The position numbers and the translations under genes were made by a program. The notes under the pieces are model-generated. The model saw nothing but the letters and a program-made list of their open reading frames with translations. It was not told the origin of the DNA and did no database searches. From Actinomadura terrae (GTDB taxonomy: Bacteria; Actinomycetota; Actinomycetes; Streptosporangiales; Streptosporangiaceae), in assembly GCF_022751215.1 (NCBI RefSeq), contig NZ_JAICDG010000002.1, forward strand, positions 1,240,001 through 1,304,000: 64,000 nucleotides of DNA, in the 5' to 3' direction. Each line of letters begins with the position of its first letter. The stretch's first letter is position 1. Positions 54,286-62,012 of this stretch are shown in pieces.

Positions 54286-55208
54286 GACGGGGTGATGGTG
54301 ATGTCGCCGTCGTTGGTTCTGGCTTTGAGGTGGCGTTCGGCGGTGGAGTCCTGGTGGATGGCCGGGGCGATCTTCTTGGAGCCGGTGTGGGTGCCGGCGT
54401 CGATCGCGTAGGCGGGGCCGCTGGGGAGGCGGAGGTTGACGTCGCCGGTGTTCGTGGTGGCCTGGACGGTGGTCGGTGGGGTCACGAGGCTCAGCGTGAT
54501 CGTGCCGTCGTTGGTGCGGGCGACGACCCGGTCGGCGGTCAGGGAGTCGGCGTCGATGCGGCCGGTGCCCGTGCGGAGTTCGGTGAGCGTCGCGCGGCCG
54601 GACAGGCGGATGCGGCCGTCGTTGGAGCGGGCGCTGAGCCGGTCGGTGGTGAGGCCGGTCGCGGTGATCGAGCCGGTGCCGGTGCGCAGGTCGGCGGTCG
54701 TGGCGCGGCCCGACACGCGGAGGGGGCCGTCGCGGACGTCCAGGGCGAGTGAGGTGGCGCGCAGGTCGGTCGCGGTGATGCCGCCGGTGCCGGACTTCAG
54801 CCGCACCGCGCCCGCGAGGCCGGAGACCGTGATCGAGCCGTCGCTGTTCTCGACGTCCACCGCCATGGAGCGCGGCACCTCGACGCGGTAGGAGATCGAG
54901 CAGGCGTTCATGCCGATGACCTGCCGGGCGCACTTGGACGACAGCGAGAGCGTCCGGCCCTCGGTGACGTGCTGCGCCTGCGGCTTGTTGTTCTTGTTGG
55001 ACCAGCGGAGCTTCTCGTGCACCTTGATCCCGGACGCGTCGGACGCGACGATCTCCACCTTCCCGTCACCGGACCGCACCTTCAGCCGGTCGATTCCGGC
55101 GGGCCCGTCGTAGGTGCGGGTCTCCTCGTGCCGGCCGAAGTCCAGCCCGCATCCGGTCACCGTGGCCGCCAGGACGGCCAGCACCGCCACACCGCTCAGG
55201 GTCCTCAC
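54282..55208 (-). CDS. DUF4097-type beta-repeat lipoprotein
   Basis: The GTG at 55208 after AGGAG gives 308 residues. The signal peptide ends in a lipobox (LAATVTGC-G), so it is a lipoprotein on the outer face of the membrane. The mature part is built of short alternating repeats of about 20 residues with TGTG and NDG turns (DLRTGTGSITATGL; SARSNDGRIRLSGRA; ELRTGTGRIDADSL; VARTNDGTITLSL), a beta-solenoid pattern of DUF4097/DUF4098 proteins. The function of this family is unknown. It ends against the ars operon. Confidence 0.88.
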   Translation of the reverse strand: MRTLSGVAVLAVLAATVTGCGLDFGRHEETRTYDGPAGIDRLKVRSGDGKVEIVASDASGIKVHEKLRWSNKNNKPQAQHVTEGRTLSLSSKCARQVIGMNACSISYRVEVPRSMAVDVENSDGSITVSGLAGAVRLKSGTGGITATDLRATSLALDVRDGPLRVSGRATTADLRTGTGSITATGLTTDRLSARSNDGRIRLSGRATLTELRTGTGRIDADSLTADRVVARTNDGTITLSLVTPPTTVQATTNTGDVNLRLPSGPAYAIDAGTHTGSKKIAPAIHQDSTAERHLKARTNDGDITITPS

Positions 55209-55326
55209 GTCGCCTCTCCTGTCGTCTGTTCCCCCGTACGGCAACCAGGATCCTCCGGCGGAAGGCGCCTCACCAGGAGGAGGACCGGCCTGTCGGGGGT
55301 GGGGTTAGCCCCACCCCCCGGCCCTC

Positions 55327-55920
55327 TCAGCGCTCGCCGCCGGGCTTCCACAGGACGTCGCCGTGCCCGGCGTTCGCGACCCGGCACAGGATGAACAGCA
55401 GGTCGGACAGCCGGTTGAGGTACCGGGCGGTCAGCGGGTTGACGCCGTCGCCGTGCGCCTCGATCGCCGCCCAGGCCGACCGCTCGGCGCGCCGCGTCAC
55501 CGTGCGGGCGACGTGCAGGAGCGCGGCGCCGGGCGTCCCGCCGGGGAGGATGAAGCTGCGCAGCGCCGGGAGGTCCGCGTTGTGCTCGTCGCAGTCGGAT
55601 TCCAGCCGCTCGATGTAGGACGGGTCGATCCGCAGCGGCGGGTACTCCGGGTCGGGCACGACCGGCGCGCACAGGTCGGCGCCCACGTCGAAGAGGTCGT
55701 TCTGGACGCGGGTCAGCAGCGCCGCCAGCGGTTCGGGCAGCGAGCCGAGGGCCAGCGCGACCCCGATCGCGGCGTTGGCCTCCTCCACGTCGGCGTAGGC
55801 CGCGAGGCGCGGATCGGTCTTCGGGGTACGGGACGCGTCGCCGAGCGCGGTGGTGCCGTCGTCGCCGGTCCGCGTGTAGATCCGGGAGAGGACGACGGGA
55901 TTGTCCCTGTTCTTCGCCAT
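55327..55920 (-). CDS. Cob(I)yrinic acid a,c-diamide adenosyltransferase (PduO type)
   Basis: This 197-residue enzyme transfers adenosyl from ATP to corrinoid to form adenosylcobalamin. It begins with the ATP-binding RIYTRTGDDGTTALGDASR and has the helical bundle signature FILPGGTPGAALLHVARTVT (then RRAE) and NRLSDLLFILCRVAN of PduO-type ATRs. In mycobacteria the corresponding Rv1314c lies soon after DUF2550; here about 16 kb intervene. The start codon has only a weak ribosome site. Confidence 0.94.
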   Translation of the reverse strand: MAKNRDNPVVLSRIYTRTGDDGTTALGDASRTPKTDPRLAAYADVEEANAAIGVALALGSLPEPLAALLTRVQNDLFDVGADLCAPVVPDPEYPPLRIDPSYIERLESDCDEHNADLPALRSFILPGGTPGAALLHVARTVTRRAERSAWAAIEAHGDGVNPLTARYLNRLSDLLFILCRVANAGHGDVLWKPGGER

Positions 55921-55992
55921 GGCCGCACCTTAGCCGCGGCCTGGCCCGAAACGACGTTCGGTAGTGTTTGCGGCGAACCCCCGGAGGTCGCC

Positions 55993-57609
55993 GTGTACGA
56001 CTACGTCATCGTGGGAGCCGGCAGCGCGGGCTGCGTCCTCGCCGCCCGGCTGACCGAGGATCCGTCGCTGCGGGTCCTGCTGCTGGAGGCGGGGCCTCCC
56101 GACGACGCGCCCGAGATCCATATCCCGCTGGCCGTGGCCACGATGATCAAGGGCCCCTACGACTGGGACTACGCCACGGTCCCGCAGGTCCACGCCGCCG
56201 GACGCAGCGTCTACTGGCCCCGGGGCCGGACGCTCGGCGGCAGCTCGTCCACCAACGCGATGATCTACATTCGCGGGGCCCGGCACGACTACGACACCTG
56301 GCGCGACGCCTACGGCTGCGACGGCTGGGGCTATGAGGACCTGCTGCCCTACTTCGTCCGCGCCGAGGACCAGCAGCGCGGCGCGATCCCCTACCACGGG
56401 GTGGGCGGGCCGCTGCGCGTGGAGGATCTGCGCTACAAGCATCCGCTCACGCAGGCGTGGGTGCGGTCGGCGAAGGAGTTCGGCCTGCCGGGCAACGCCG
56501 ACTTCAACGGCGCCGAGCAGGACGGCGTGGGCTTCTACCAGGTCACCCACAAGCGCGGGAAGCGCTGGTCGGCCGCCGCCGGGTACCTGCATCCGATCGC
56601 GAACCGGCCGAACCTGACCGTGGTGACCGACGCGCTCGTGACCCGCGTCCTGATCGAGGGCGGCCGGGCGACCGGCGTCCGGTACGAGGTGCGGGGCGAG
56701 ACCGTCGAGGCCCGTGCGGAGGCCGAGGTCGTCCTGTCGGGCGGGGCGGTGAACAGCCCGCAGTTGCTCATGCTGTCGGGCATCGGGCCCGCCGACCATC
56801 TGCGTTCGCACGGCATCGACGTGCTGGTGGACTCCCCGGTCGGGCAGGGGCTCCAGGACCACCCCTACGTGAACGTCATGTTCGCCACGCCCCGCACCAA
56901 GCCCCTCTGGGAGCTGGCCAACGCCCGCGCGCTCGCGCTGTACCAGTCGCTCGCGCGGGGCCCGTACGCGTCCAATGTCGCGGAATCGGGCGGATTCGTC
57001 CGGACGAGCGAGGACCTGCCCGCGCCCGACCTCCAGTACCACGTGCTGCCGACGCCGTTCATCGACCAGGGCCTGGTCGAGTCGTCGCAGCGGCTGCTGT
57101 CGATCCTCGTGGCGGCGGTCGCGGTCGCCAGCCGGGGCGCGCTGACGCTGCGCTCCGCGAGCCCCCACGCCAAGCCGCTGATCGACCCCGCCTACCTCTC
57201 CGACCCGGCCGACTTGGACGTCCTGGTCGCCGGGGTCCGGCAGACCCGGCAGATCGCCGCCACCGGCCCGCTCGCGTCGCTGGTCGGCGGCGAGTGGTCG
57301 CCCGGCGAGCAGGCGGGCGACGACGCGGCGCTCGCCGAGTTCGTCCGCCGCGACTGCGCGACGCTGTTCCATCCCACCAGCACCTGCGCGATGGGCTCGG
57401 GCGACGCCGTCTGCGACACCGAACTGCGCGTGCGGGGCGTCGAGGGGCTGCGGGTCGTGGACGCCTCGGTCATGCCGTCGGTCCCGCGCGGGAACACCAA
57501 CGCGCCGACGATCGCCATCGCCGAGCGCGCCGCCGACCTGATCCGCGGGAACGCACCGCTGGCCCCCGCGAACGCAGCCGCGCCGCTCACCGTCCCCGCC
57601 GGGAAATGA
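55993..57609 (+). CDS. GMC-family FAD oxidoreductase
   Basis: The GTG at 55993 after GGAGG gives 538 residues that begin with the FAD loop YDYVIVGAGSAGCVLAARL. The GMC signatures GGSSSTNAMIYIRG and SGGAVNSPQLLMLSGIGP are present. The catalytic His and Asn region is FHPTSTCAMG followed by RGNTNAPTIAI. It resembles choline or alcohol dehydrogenases of this family; the substrate is unknown. A perfect hairpin terminates it. An aldehyde dehydrogenase lies nearby on the other strand, so the two could oxidise an alcohol in two steps. Confidence 0.92.
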   Translation: MYDYVIVGAGSAGCVLAARLTEDPSLRVLLLEAGPPDDAPEIHIPLAVATMIKGPYDWDYATVPQVHAAGRSVYWPRGRTLGGSSSTNAMIYIRGARHDYDTWRDAYGCDGWGYEDLLPYFVRAEDQQRGAIPYHGVGGPLRVEDLRYKHPLTQAWVRSAKEFGLPGNADFNGAEQDGVGFYQVTHKRGKRWSAAAGYLHPIANRPNLTVVTDALVTRVLIEGGRATGVRYEVRGETVEARAEAEVVLSGGAVNSPQLLMLSGIGPADHLRSHGIDVLVDSPVGQGLQDHPYVNVMFATPRTKPLWELANARALALYQSLARGPYASNVAESGGFVRTSEDLPAPDLQYHVLPTPFIDQGLVESSQRLLSILVAAVAVASRGALTLRSASPHAKPLIDPAYLSDPADLDVLVAGVRQTRQIAATGPLASLVGGEWSPGEQAGDDAALAEFVRRDCATLFHPTSTCAMGSGDAVCDTELRVRGVEGLRVVDASVMPSVPRGNTNAPTIAIAERAADLIRGNAPLAPANAAAPLTVPAGK

Positions 57610-57611
57610 AA

Positions 57612-57639
57612 AACGCCCCCGTCTCGCGACGGGGGCGTT
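57612..57639. terminator. Perfect hairpin after the GMC gene
   Basis: AACGCCCCCGTC (57612-57623) pairs with GACGGGGGCGTT (57628-57639) around a TCGC loop. It starts 3 bp after the stop and also lies at the 3' side of the minus-strand small gene. Confidence 0.85.
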
Positions 57640-57663
57640 GTCGGGTGGGACAGTGCGGCGGCG

Positions 57664-57774
57664 TCACCGCTTGAGGGCCTTCGCCAGCCGGACGCGGCGG
57701 GCGTGCTTGGCCTCGGCGCGCAGCGCGGCCACTCGGTCGTTGACCAGGTCCCTGGAGATTTCCGGGCGGATCAT
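57664..57774 (-). CDS. 36-residue basic helical protein
   Basis: The ATG at 57774 follows AAGGAG with good spacing. The frame encodes 36 residues (MIRPEISRDLVNDRVAALR at the start, ending LAKALKR) and stops with TGA. It is predicted to be one long basic amphipathic helix rich in Arg and Ala. It is too short for ordinary gene finders but has a better ribosome site than many large genes here. Short proteins of this type occur in actinomycetes near dehydrogenase or regulator genes. No function can be given. Confidence 0.7.
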   Translation of the reverse strand: MIRPEISRDLVNDRVAALRAEAKHARRVRLAKALKR

Positions 57775-57829
57775 GTGCTTCTCCTTGTTCCTGCCGGGCC
57801 CCCTCGGCCCGACAAGTACAAGGTTCTCG

Positions 57830-57948
57830 CTAAGGCGCCCCTCCCGGCATCGGGACTAAGCCTTATCTCCCGGCCTCAGAACCGCCTTAGGCGCGGCGCT
57901 CGCGGGCCGGACGTCCTAGGCGGCGGCCTAGTGCCTTAGGCCAGGGCC
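57830..57948. repeat. Cluster of CTNAG-type sites downstream of the aldehyde dehydrogenase
   Basis: Within about 120 bp the words CTAAGGC, ACTAAGCC, CCTCAG, CCTTAGGC, CCTAGG, CCTAGTG, CCTTAGGC and CCTCAG occur, alternating strands and often palindromic. CTAG-containing words are normally scarce in actinomycete DNA. The stretch contains no gene and lies between the 36-residue protein and the aldehyde dehydrogenase stop. Confidence 0.5.
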
Positions 57949-59448
57949 TCAGCGCTTGTAGCGGCGGCCGTGGAGCATGGTGATCAGCCCGAGGACGCGG
58001 GCCATCTCCTTCTCCGTCCGGGCGAACGAGGTCAGCGTCGTCGAGCCGAACCGCTGGCGGGTGATCGCCTTGGCGCGGCTGAACTCGCGCAGCCCGTCCG
58101 CGCCGTGCACGCGGCCGAACCCCGACTCGCCGACGCCGCCGAACGGCAGCGCCGCGATGTTCGCGAACGCGGCGAAGGAGTTGATCGAGGTCATGCCCGA
58201 GCGCATCCGCCGGGCGGCCTCCAGCGCGCGCGACCGGTTGCCGGAGAAGATCGTCCCGGCGAGGCCGTAGGCGCCGCGGTTGGCCCGCTCGATCCCCTCG
58301 TCGAGGTCCTTGACGCGGTGGACGGTGATCGTCGGCCCGAACGTCTCCTCGCTCACGGCGGACGAGTCGTCCGGCACGCCCGTGAGCACGACCGGCTCCA
58401 CATACGGCTTGCGGACGGACTCCACGCCCCCGACGACGGCCTTGCCGCCCTTGTCGAGCGCGTCCCTGATGTGCCGCTCGATGACGTCGAGCTGCCCCGG
58501 CATCGTGATCGGCCCGTAGGCGGCCTCCCGGTCGAAGCCCGGACGCAGGTCGCGGGCCTTGTCGGTGAGCAGGCCGAGGAATTTGTCGTACACCTCGTCC
58601 ACGACGTAGATCCGCTCGACCCCGATGCAGGTCTGGCCCGCGTTCGCCATCGCGCCCCACAGCGCGGCGTCGGCGGCGGCGTCGAGGTCGGCGTCGGCGT
58701 CCACGAGGCAGGCGTCCTTGCCGCCGCACTCGGCGACGAGCGGGGTGAGGTTCGCGGCGCAGGCGGCCATGACGCGCTTGGCGGTCCGCGCCGAGCCGGT
58801 GAACGCGATCTTGTCGACGCCGGGGGAGCCCGCGAGCGCCGCGCCGGTCGCGCCGTGCCCGGTGACCACCTGGAGGACGGGCTGCTCGGGGACGACCCCC
58901 GCGACCAGGCTCGCGAGCAGCTCGCCGACGCCCGGGGTGAACTCCGACGGCTTGAACACCACCGTGTTCCCGGCGGCGAGCGCGTAGCCGATCGCGCCCA
59001 TCGGCGTGAAGACCGGGTAGTTCCAGGGGCCGATGACGCCGACGACGCCGAGCGGCTGGTACTCCACGACGCAGCGCTGGTTGATCGACATCAGGCCCGG
59101 GAAGACGGTGCGCGGCCCGAGGACCTTCTCGGCGTTGCGGGCGGCCCAGTCCAGATGGGTGATCGCCATGACCGTCTCGAGCTGGGCGTCCTGGAGCGGC
59201 TTGCCGGTCTCCTGGTGGATCAGCTCGGCCATCCGGTTCAGGTGCCGGGTGAGCGCGCCCTTGACGTTCAGCAGCCGGAGCCGCCGCTCCTTCCAGCCGA
59301 GGGCGCTCCACCAGGCGGCCGCCTCGCGGGCTCTCCCGACCGCCTCGGCCACGGCCGCCTCATCATGGACGGGATGCTCGGCGACGACCTCCCCGGTGGC
59401 CGGGTTGAGGGACGCGAACGTCTCGGCGTGCTCCGTGGCCACGGACAT
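57949..59448 (-). CDS. Aldehyde dehydrogenase family protein
   Basis: This 499-residue NAD(P)-dependent enzyme has the catalytic cysteine in NAGQTCIGVER, the general base in LVAECGGKD, the cofactor-binding region VVFKPSEFTPGVGE and the loop FTGSARTAKRVM. The C-terminus is Arg/Lys-rich with LGLITMLHGRRYKR. It resembles succinate-semialdehyde or fatty-aldehyde dehydrogenases; the exact substrate is not evident. The start follows GGGAGG, and a strong promoter lies just upstream. Confidence 0.93.
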   Translation of the reverse strand: MSVATEHAETFASLNPATGEVVAEHPVHDEAAVAEAVGRAREAAAWWSALGWKERRLRLLNVKGALTRHLNRMAELIHQETGKPLQDAQLETVMAITHLDWAARNAEKVLGPRTVFPGLMSINQRCVVEYQPLGVVGVIGPWNYPVFTPMGAIGYALAAGNTVVFKPSEFTPGVGELLASLVAGVVPEQPVLQVVTGHGATGAALAGSPGVDKIAFTGSARTAKRVMAACAANLTPLVAECGGKDACLVDADADLDAAADAALWGAMANAGQTCIGVERIYVVDEVYDKFLGLLTDKARDLRPGFDREAAYGPITMPGQLDVIERHIRDALDKGGKAVVGGVESVRKPYVEPVVLTGVPDDSSAVSEETFGPTITVHRVKDLDEGIERANRGAYGLAGTIFSGNRSRALEAARRMRSGMTSINSFAAFANIAALPFGGVGESGFGRVHGADGLREFSRAKAITRQRFGSTTLTSFARTEKEMARVLGLITMLHGRRYKR

Positions 59449-59468
59449 GGGAACCTCCCGGGAGGGGC

Positions 59469-59496
59469 CTTATAAGGACGTGCCTGAAGTTGTGAA
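59469..59496 (-). promoter_or_regulatory. Strong sigma-70-type promoter of the aldehyde dehydrogenase gene
   Basis: On the minus strand TTCACA (59496-59491) and TATAAG (59474-59469) are 16 bp apart, each matching the consensus at five of six positions, the best such match I found in the window. The -10 lies within the perfect palindrome CCTTATAAGG (59468-59477), a possible operator. Confidence 0.65.
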
Positions 59497-59612
59497 CCCG
59501 CTTAGAAGAGCACTCTACGGCCGCCCGGTCATGTCGATGCGCCGCGAACGGATCGGGCGGGCCCTCCAGGAGTTGGAGGACCCACCCGTGAACCGAAGGT
59601 CGCGCCGGTGGA

Positions 59613-60434
59613 TCAGCGGAAGTCGTCGGCGTGGTCGGCGGCCCACTCGGCGAACGTCCGGCCGGGGCGGCCGGTGATCCGCTCGACCTCGGGCGAGACC
59701 TCGGGCGGACGGTGCTCGGCCTCCTTGCGGAGCTGGAGCAGAACGTCGACGATGCCCTCGCGCATGTAGGGCATCTTGAGCATCCGCTCCCGCGCCTCCT
59801 CGGGGCTGATCTCCTCGAAGCGCGTCGGACGCCCCACCGCCTCGCCGATGAGCCGCACCATCTCCGGCTGGCTGATCCCCTCCGGGCCGCTCAGCACCGG
59901 CTTGGCGCCGACCAGGTCGTCGGTCAGCAGGGCCCGCGCGGCGACGGCGGCGATGTCGCGCTCGTGGATCGGCGTGTCGCGCGCCGCCGCGTACGGCTCC
60001 CGCACCGGCTCCCCGGCGCGGATGTCCTCACGCCATCCCAGCGCGTTCGACGCGAACTGGCCGGGACGCAGCAACGTCCACTCCAGGCCGGACTCCTCGA
60101 CGGCCCGCTCCATCCGCAGGTGCTTTCCGGCCAGCTCGTTGTCGGGTTTGGGGTCGGCGGCGGCGGCCGAGGACAGCATCACGATCCGCCGGACCCCGGC
60201 GTCCCGGGCGCGGTCGAGCAGGTCGCCGAGCCCGTTCCAGAACACGGCGGGGTTGAGGAAGAGGGACGTGACGCCGTCCAGCGGCATCTCGTCGGTACGG
60301 GCCACCTCGGCGTCGGCGGGCAGGTGCGCGGTCGCGGGGTCGCGGGTCAGCGCCCGGACCGGGGCGCCCGCGCCCAGCAGCTCGCCTACCAGGTGGCGGC
60401 CGACGTTTCCGGTGGCTCCGGTTACAAGGATCAT
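59613..60434 (-). CDS. NmrA-type NAD(P)-binding protein
   Basis: The preferred ATG at 60434 gives 273 residues starting with MILVTGATGNVGRHL; a longer frame to 60455 lacks a ribosome site. The protein has a Rossmann fold with GATGNVG, SSAAAADPK and the segment SGLEWTLLRPGQFASNAL typical of NmrA-like/atypical SDR proteins. These often sense redox cofactors or reduce small substrates. It is divergent from a TetR regulator that probably controls it. Confidence 0.9.
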   Translation of the reverse strand: MILVTGATGNVGRHLVGELLGAGAPVRALTRDPATAHLPADAEVARTDEMPLDGVTSLFLNPAVFWNGLGDLLDRARDAGVRRIVMLSSAAAADPKPDNELAGKHLRMERAVEESGLEWTLLRPGQFASNALGWREDIRAGEPVREPYAAARDTPIHERDIAAVAARALLTDDLVGAKPVLSGPEGISQPEMVRLIGEAVGRPTRFEEISPEEARERMLKMPYMREGIVDVLLQLRKEAEHRPPEVSPEVERITGRPGRTFAEWAADHADDFR

Positions 60435-60499
60435 CGTTCCGGTTCTCTCGATCATGTCGATACGGGGATGTACCCCCACGAAGGGGGCACACCCAGGTT

Positions 60500-60533
60500 C
60501 AACCAAACGGATAAACTTGTCAACCAACCGGAT
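60500..60533. promoter_or_regulatory. Direct-repeat operator between the NmrA and TetR genes
   Basis: CAACCAAACGGAT (60500-60512) and CAACCAACCGGAT (60521-60533) differ at one base and start 21 bp apart, two helical turns. On the minus strand the second contains GGTTGACA, a possible -35. A TetR operator is likely, although TetR sites are more often palindromic. Confidence 0.55.
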
Positions 60534-60556
60534 GGCTGAATCGGACGTCGGCCGGT

Positions 60557-60562
60557 TACGAT
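60557..60562 (+). promoter_or_regulatory. Candidate -10 for a leaderless tetR transcript
   Basis: TACGAT ends 6 nt before the GTG at 60569, so transcription would start at the start codon. No Shine-Dalgarno is present. Confidence 0.4.
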
Positions 60563-60568
60563 GAGGCC

Positions 60569-61237
60569 GTGTCCGAAACCACGAGGCCGCGCCGCCGCGC
60601 ACCCGAGCCCACCGAACGCAAGGTCGACGCGGAGCGCTCGCGGCGGCTGCTCCTCGAAGCGGCGCTGGACGAGTTCTCCGCCAAGGGGTTCGCGGGCGCC
60701 CGCGTCCAGGACATCGCCGACCGCGCCGGCGTGAACAAACAGCTGATCAACTACTACTTCGGCGGCAAGGAGGGCCTGTACCGCGCGATCGGCCGCCGCT
60801 GGCTGGAGCGCGAGGCCGAGTTCAACGACCCGGCCGTCCCGTTGGACGAGCTGATGGTCCGCTACCTGCGGCACGCCCTCGACGACCCGCGCGGCTCGCG
60901 GCTGAACGTCTGGCGCGGCCTCACCGAGGACGCCGACCGGGTCGCCGACGAGATCCCGGAGGAGTTCGTCGAGGACCTCTCCGACATGGAGCGCCGCAAG
61001 GCCGAGGGCCAGATCGCCGACGACCTCGACCCGGCCGCCGTCATGCTGCTGATGATGAGCGCGGTCGCGGCCCCCGTCGTGATGCCGCTGGCCGTCCGCC
61101 GCGTCTTCGGCGTGAGCGCCACCTCACCCGAGTTCCAGGACCGCTACGCCGACCAACTCCGCCGCATCATCCGCCGCCTGGCGGCAAGCCCGCAGGACAC
61201 CCGGCCCCCCGGCACCGGAGACGCTCCCACCTCCTGA
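60569..61237 (+). CDS. TetR-family transcriptional regulator
   Basis: This 222-residue protein has an N-terminal helix-turn-helix (about 20-65; RRLLLEAALDEFSAKGFAGA, then DIADRAGVNKQLINYYFGGK) and an all-helical ligand domain. The NKQLINYYFGGKEGLY motif is that of a large actinobacterial subgroup. It is divergent from the NmrA-type gene with a direct-repeat operator between them. The ligand is unknown. Confidence 0.94.
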   Translation: MSETTRPRRRAPEPTERKVDAERSRRLLLEAALDEFSAKGFAGARVQDIADRAGVNKQLINYYFGGKEGLYRAIGRRWLEREAEFNDPAVPLDELMVRYLRHALDDPRGSRLNVWRGLTEDADRVADEIPEEFVEDLSDMERRKAEGQIADDLDPAAVMLLMMSAVAAPVVMPLAVRRVFGVSATSPEFQDRYADQLRRIIRRLAASPQDTRPPGTGDAPTS

Positions 61238-61401
61238 AGGCCGGGATTCACGCCGAGGACGACGAGGCCGCCGCGCAATGGCGGCTAACGCAGCACGCGC
61301 GCAATGGCGGCGAAACGCGGGACGCCGCGACCGGCTATGGCCAATTTTGTTGATCTTGTGTCGGTTAGGATTTCTGCTGCCGCTCTCCGAAAGGAATCCC
61401 G

Positions 61402-61899
61402 ATGAAGCGCATGTCCCTTATGTTAAGTGCTGCCCTGGTGGGCTCGGCGCTCCTCCCGGCCGCCCACGCGACCGCCGATGAACCGCCGACCGCCGACCTC
61501 AAGGTGACCTTCGCCGGTCCCGCGACAATCACCGTTAACGTCCCGGTCACCTACCGGCTGACCGTTCGGAACGAAGGCCCCGCCACCGTCCAGCAAACCA
61601 GTTTCTCTGGAATTCACTCTACCGGCATCGGCATTTTGAACAGCAGTATCACCGGTGCCACCGGCTGGTGCGGTTTCGGTCCCAACGACTTCGGATGCGC
61701 GATCGCCGGAGCGCTGGCTCCCGGTGAAACCAAGATCGTCGCCTTCAAGGGCATCGTGCGCTCGCCGGACATCCCGCTGGTCTCGTTCACCATGCGCGTA
61801 CCGACCACGAACGGCGAAATCGTCGATCCCGTACCGGGCGACAACAGTGCACAGGTGATATCCGACGTCGTGTCGGCGGCCCCGGTCGCCTCACACTGA
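61402..61899 (+). CDS. Small secreted beta-domain protein (DUF11/CARDB-like)
   Basis: This 165-residue protein has a Sec signal peptide (MKRMSLMLSAALVGSALLPA, cleavage near AHA-T) and one immunoglobulin-like domain (ADLKVTFAGPATITVNVPVT, then YRLTVRNEGPATV). Two cysteines (GWCGFG and FGCAIA) can form a disulfide. The NxGP motif is typical of DUF11 or CARDB surface domains. The ATG follows AAAGGA. A long hairpin ends the gene. The role is unknown; extracellular adhesion or structure is plausible. Confidence 0.8.
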   Translation: MKRMSLMLSAALVGSALLPAAHATADEPPTADLKVTFAGPATITVNVPVTYRLTVRNEGPATVQQTSFSGIHSTGIGILNSSITGATGWCGFGPNDFGCAIAGALAPGETKIVAFKGIVRSPDIPLVSFTMRVPTTNGEIVDPVPGDNSAQVISDVVSAAPVASH

Positions 61900-61910
61900 C
61901 CGGCGCCGAA

Positions 61911-61958
61911 CCGACGGCCGTCTCCGAACCGAGGCCATTGTTCGGAGACGGCCGTCGG
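61911..61958 (+). terminator. 18-bp perfect hairpin after the secreted protein
   Basis: CCGACGGCCGTCTCCGAA (61911-61928) pairs perfectly with TTCGGAGACGGCCGTCGG (61941-61958) around a 12-nt loop. No T run follows. Confidence 0.75.
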
Positions 61959-62012
61959 GAGCACGGCTCACTGAGGGCGTGACGCTCCGCGGGACGTGGG
62001 GCGTGACGCGTA

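Noticed and set aside
55363-55992. N-terminal extension of the GMC oxidoreductase
   Set aside because: Antisense to the cobalamin adenosyltransferase; the FAD motif begins directly after the GTG at 55993.
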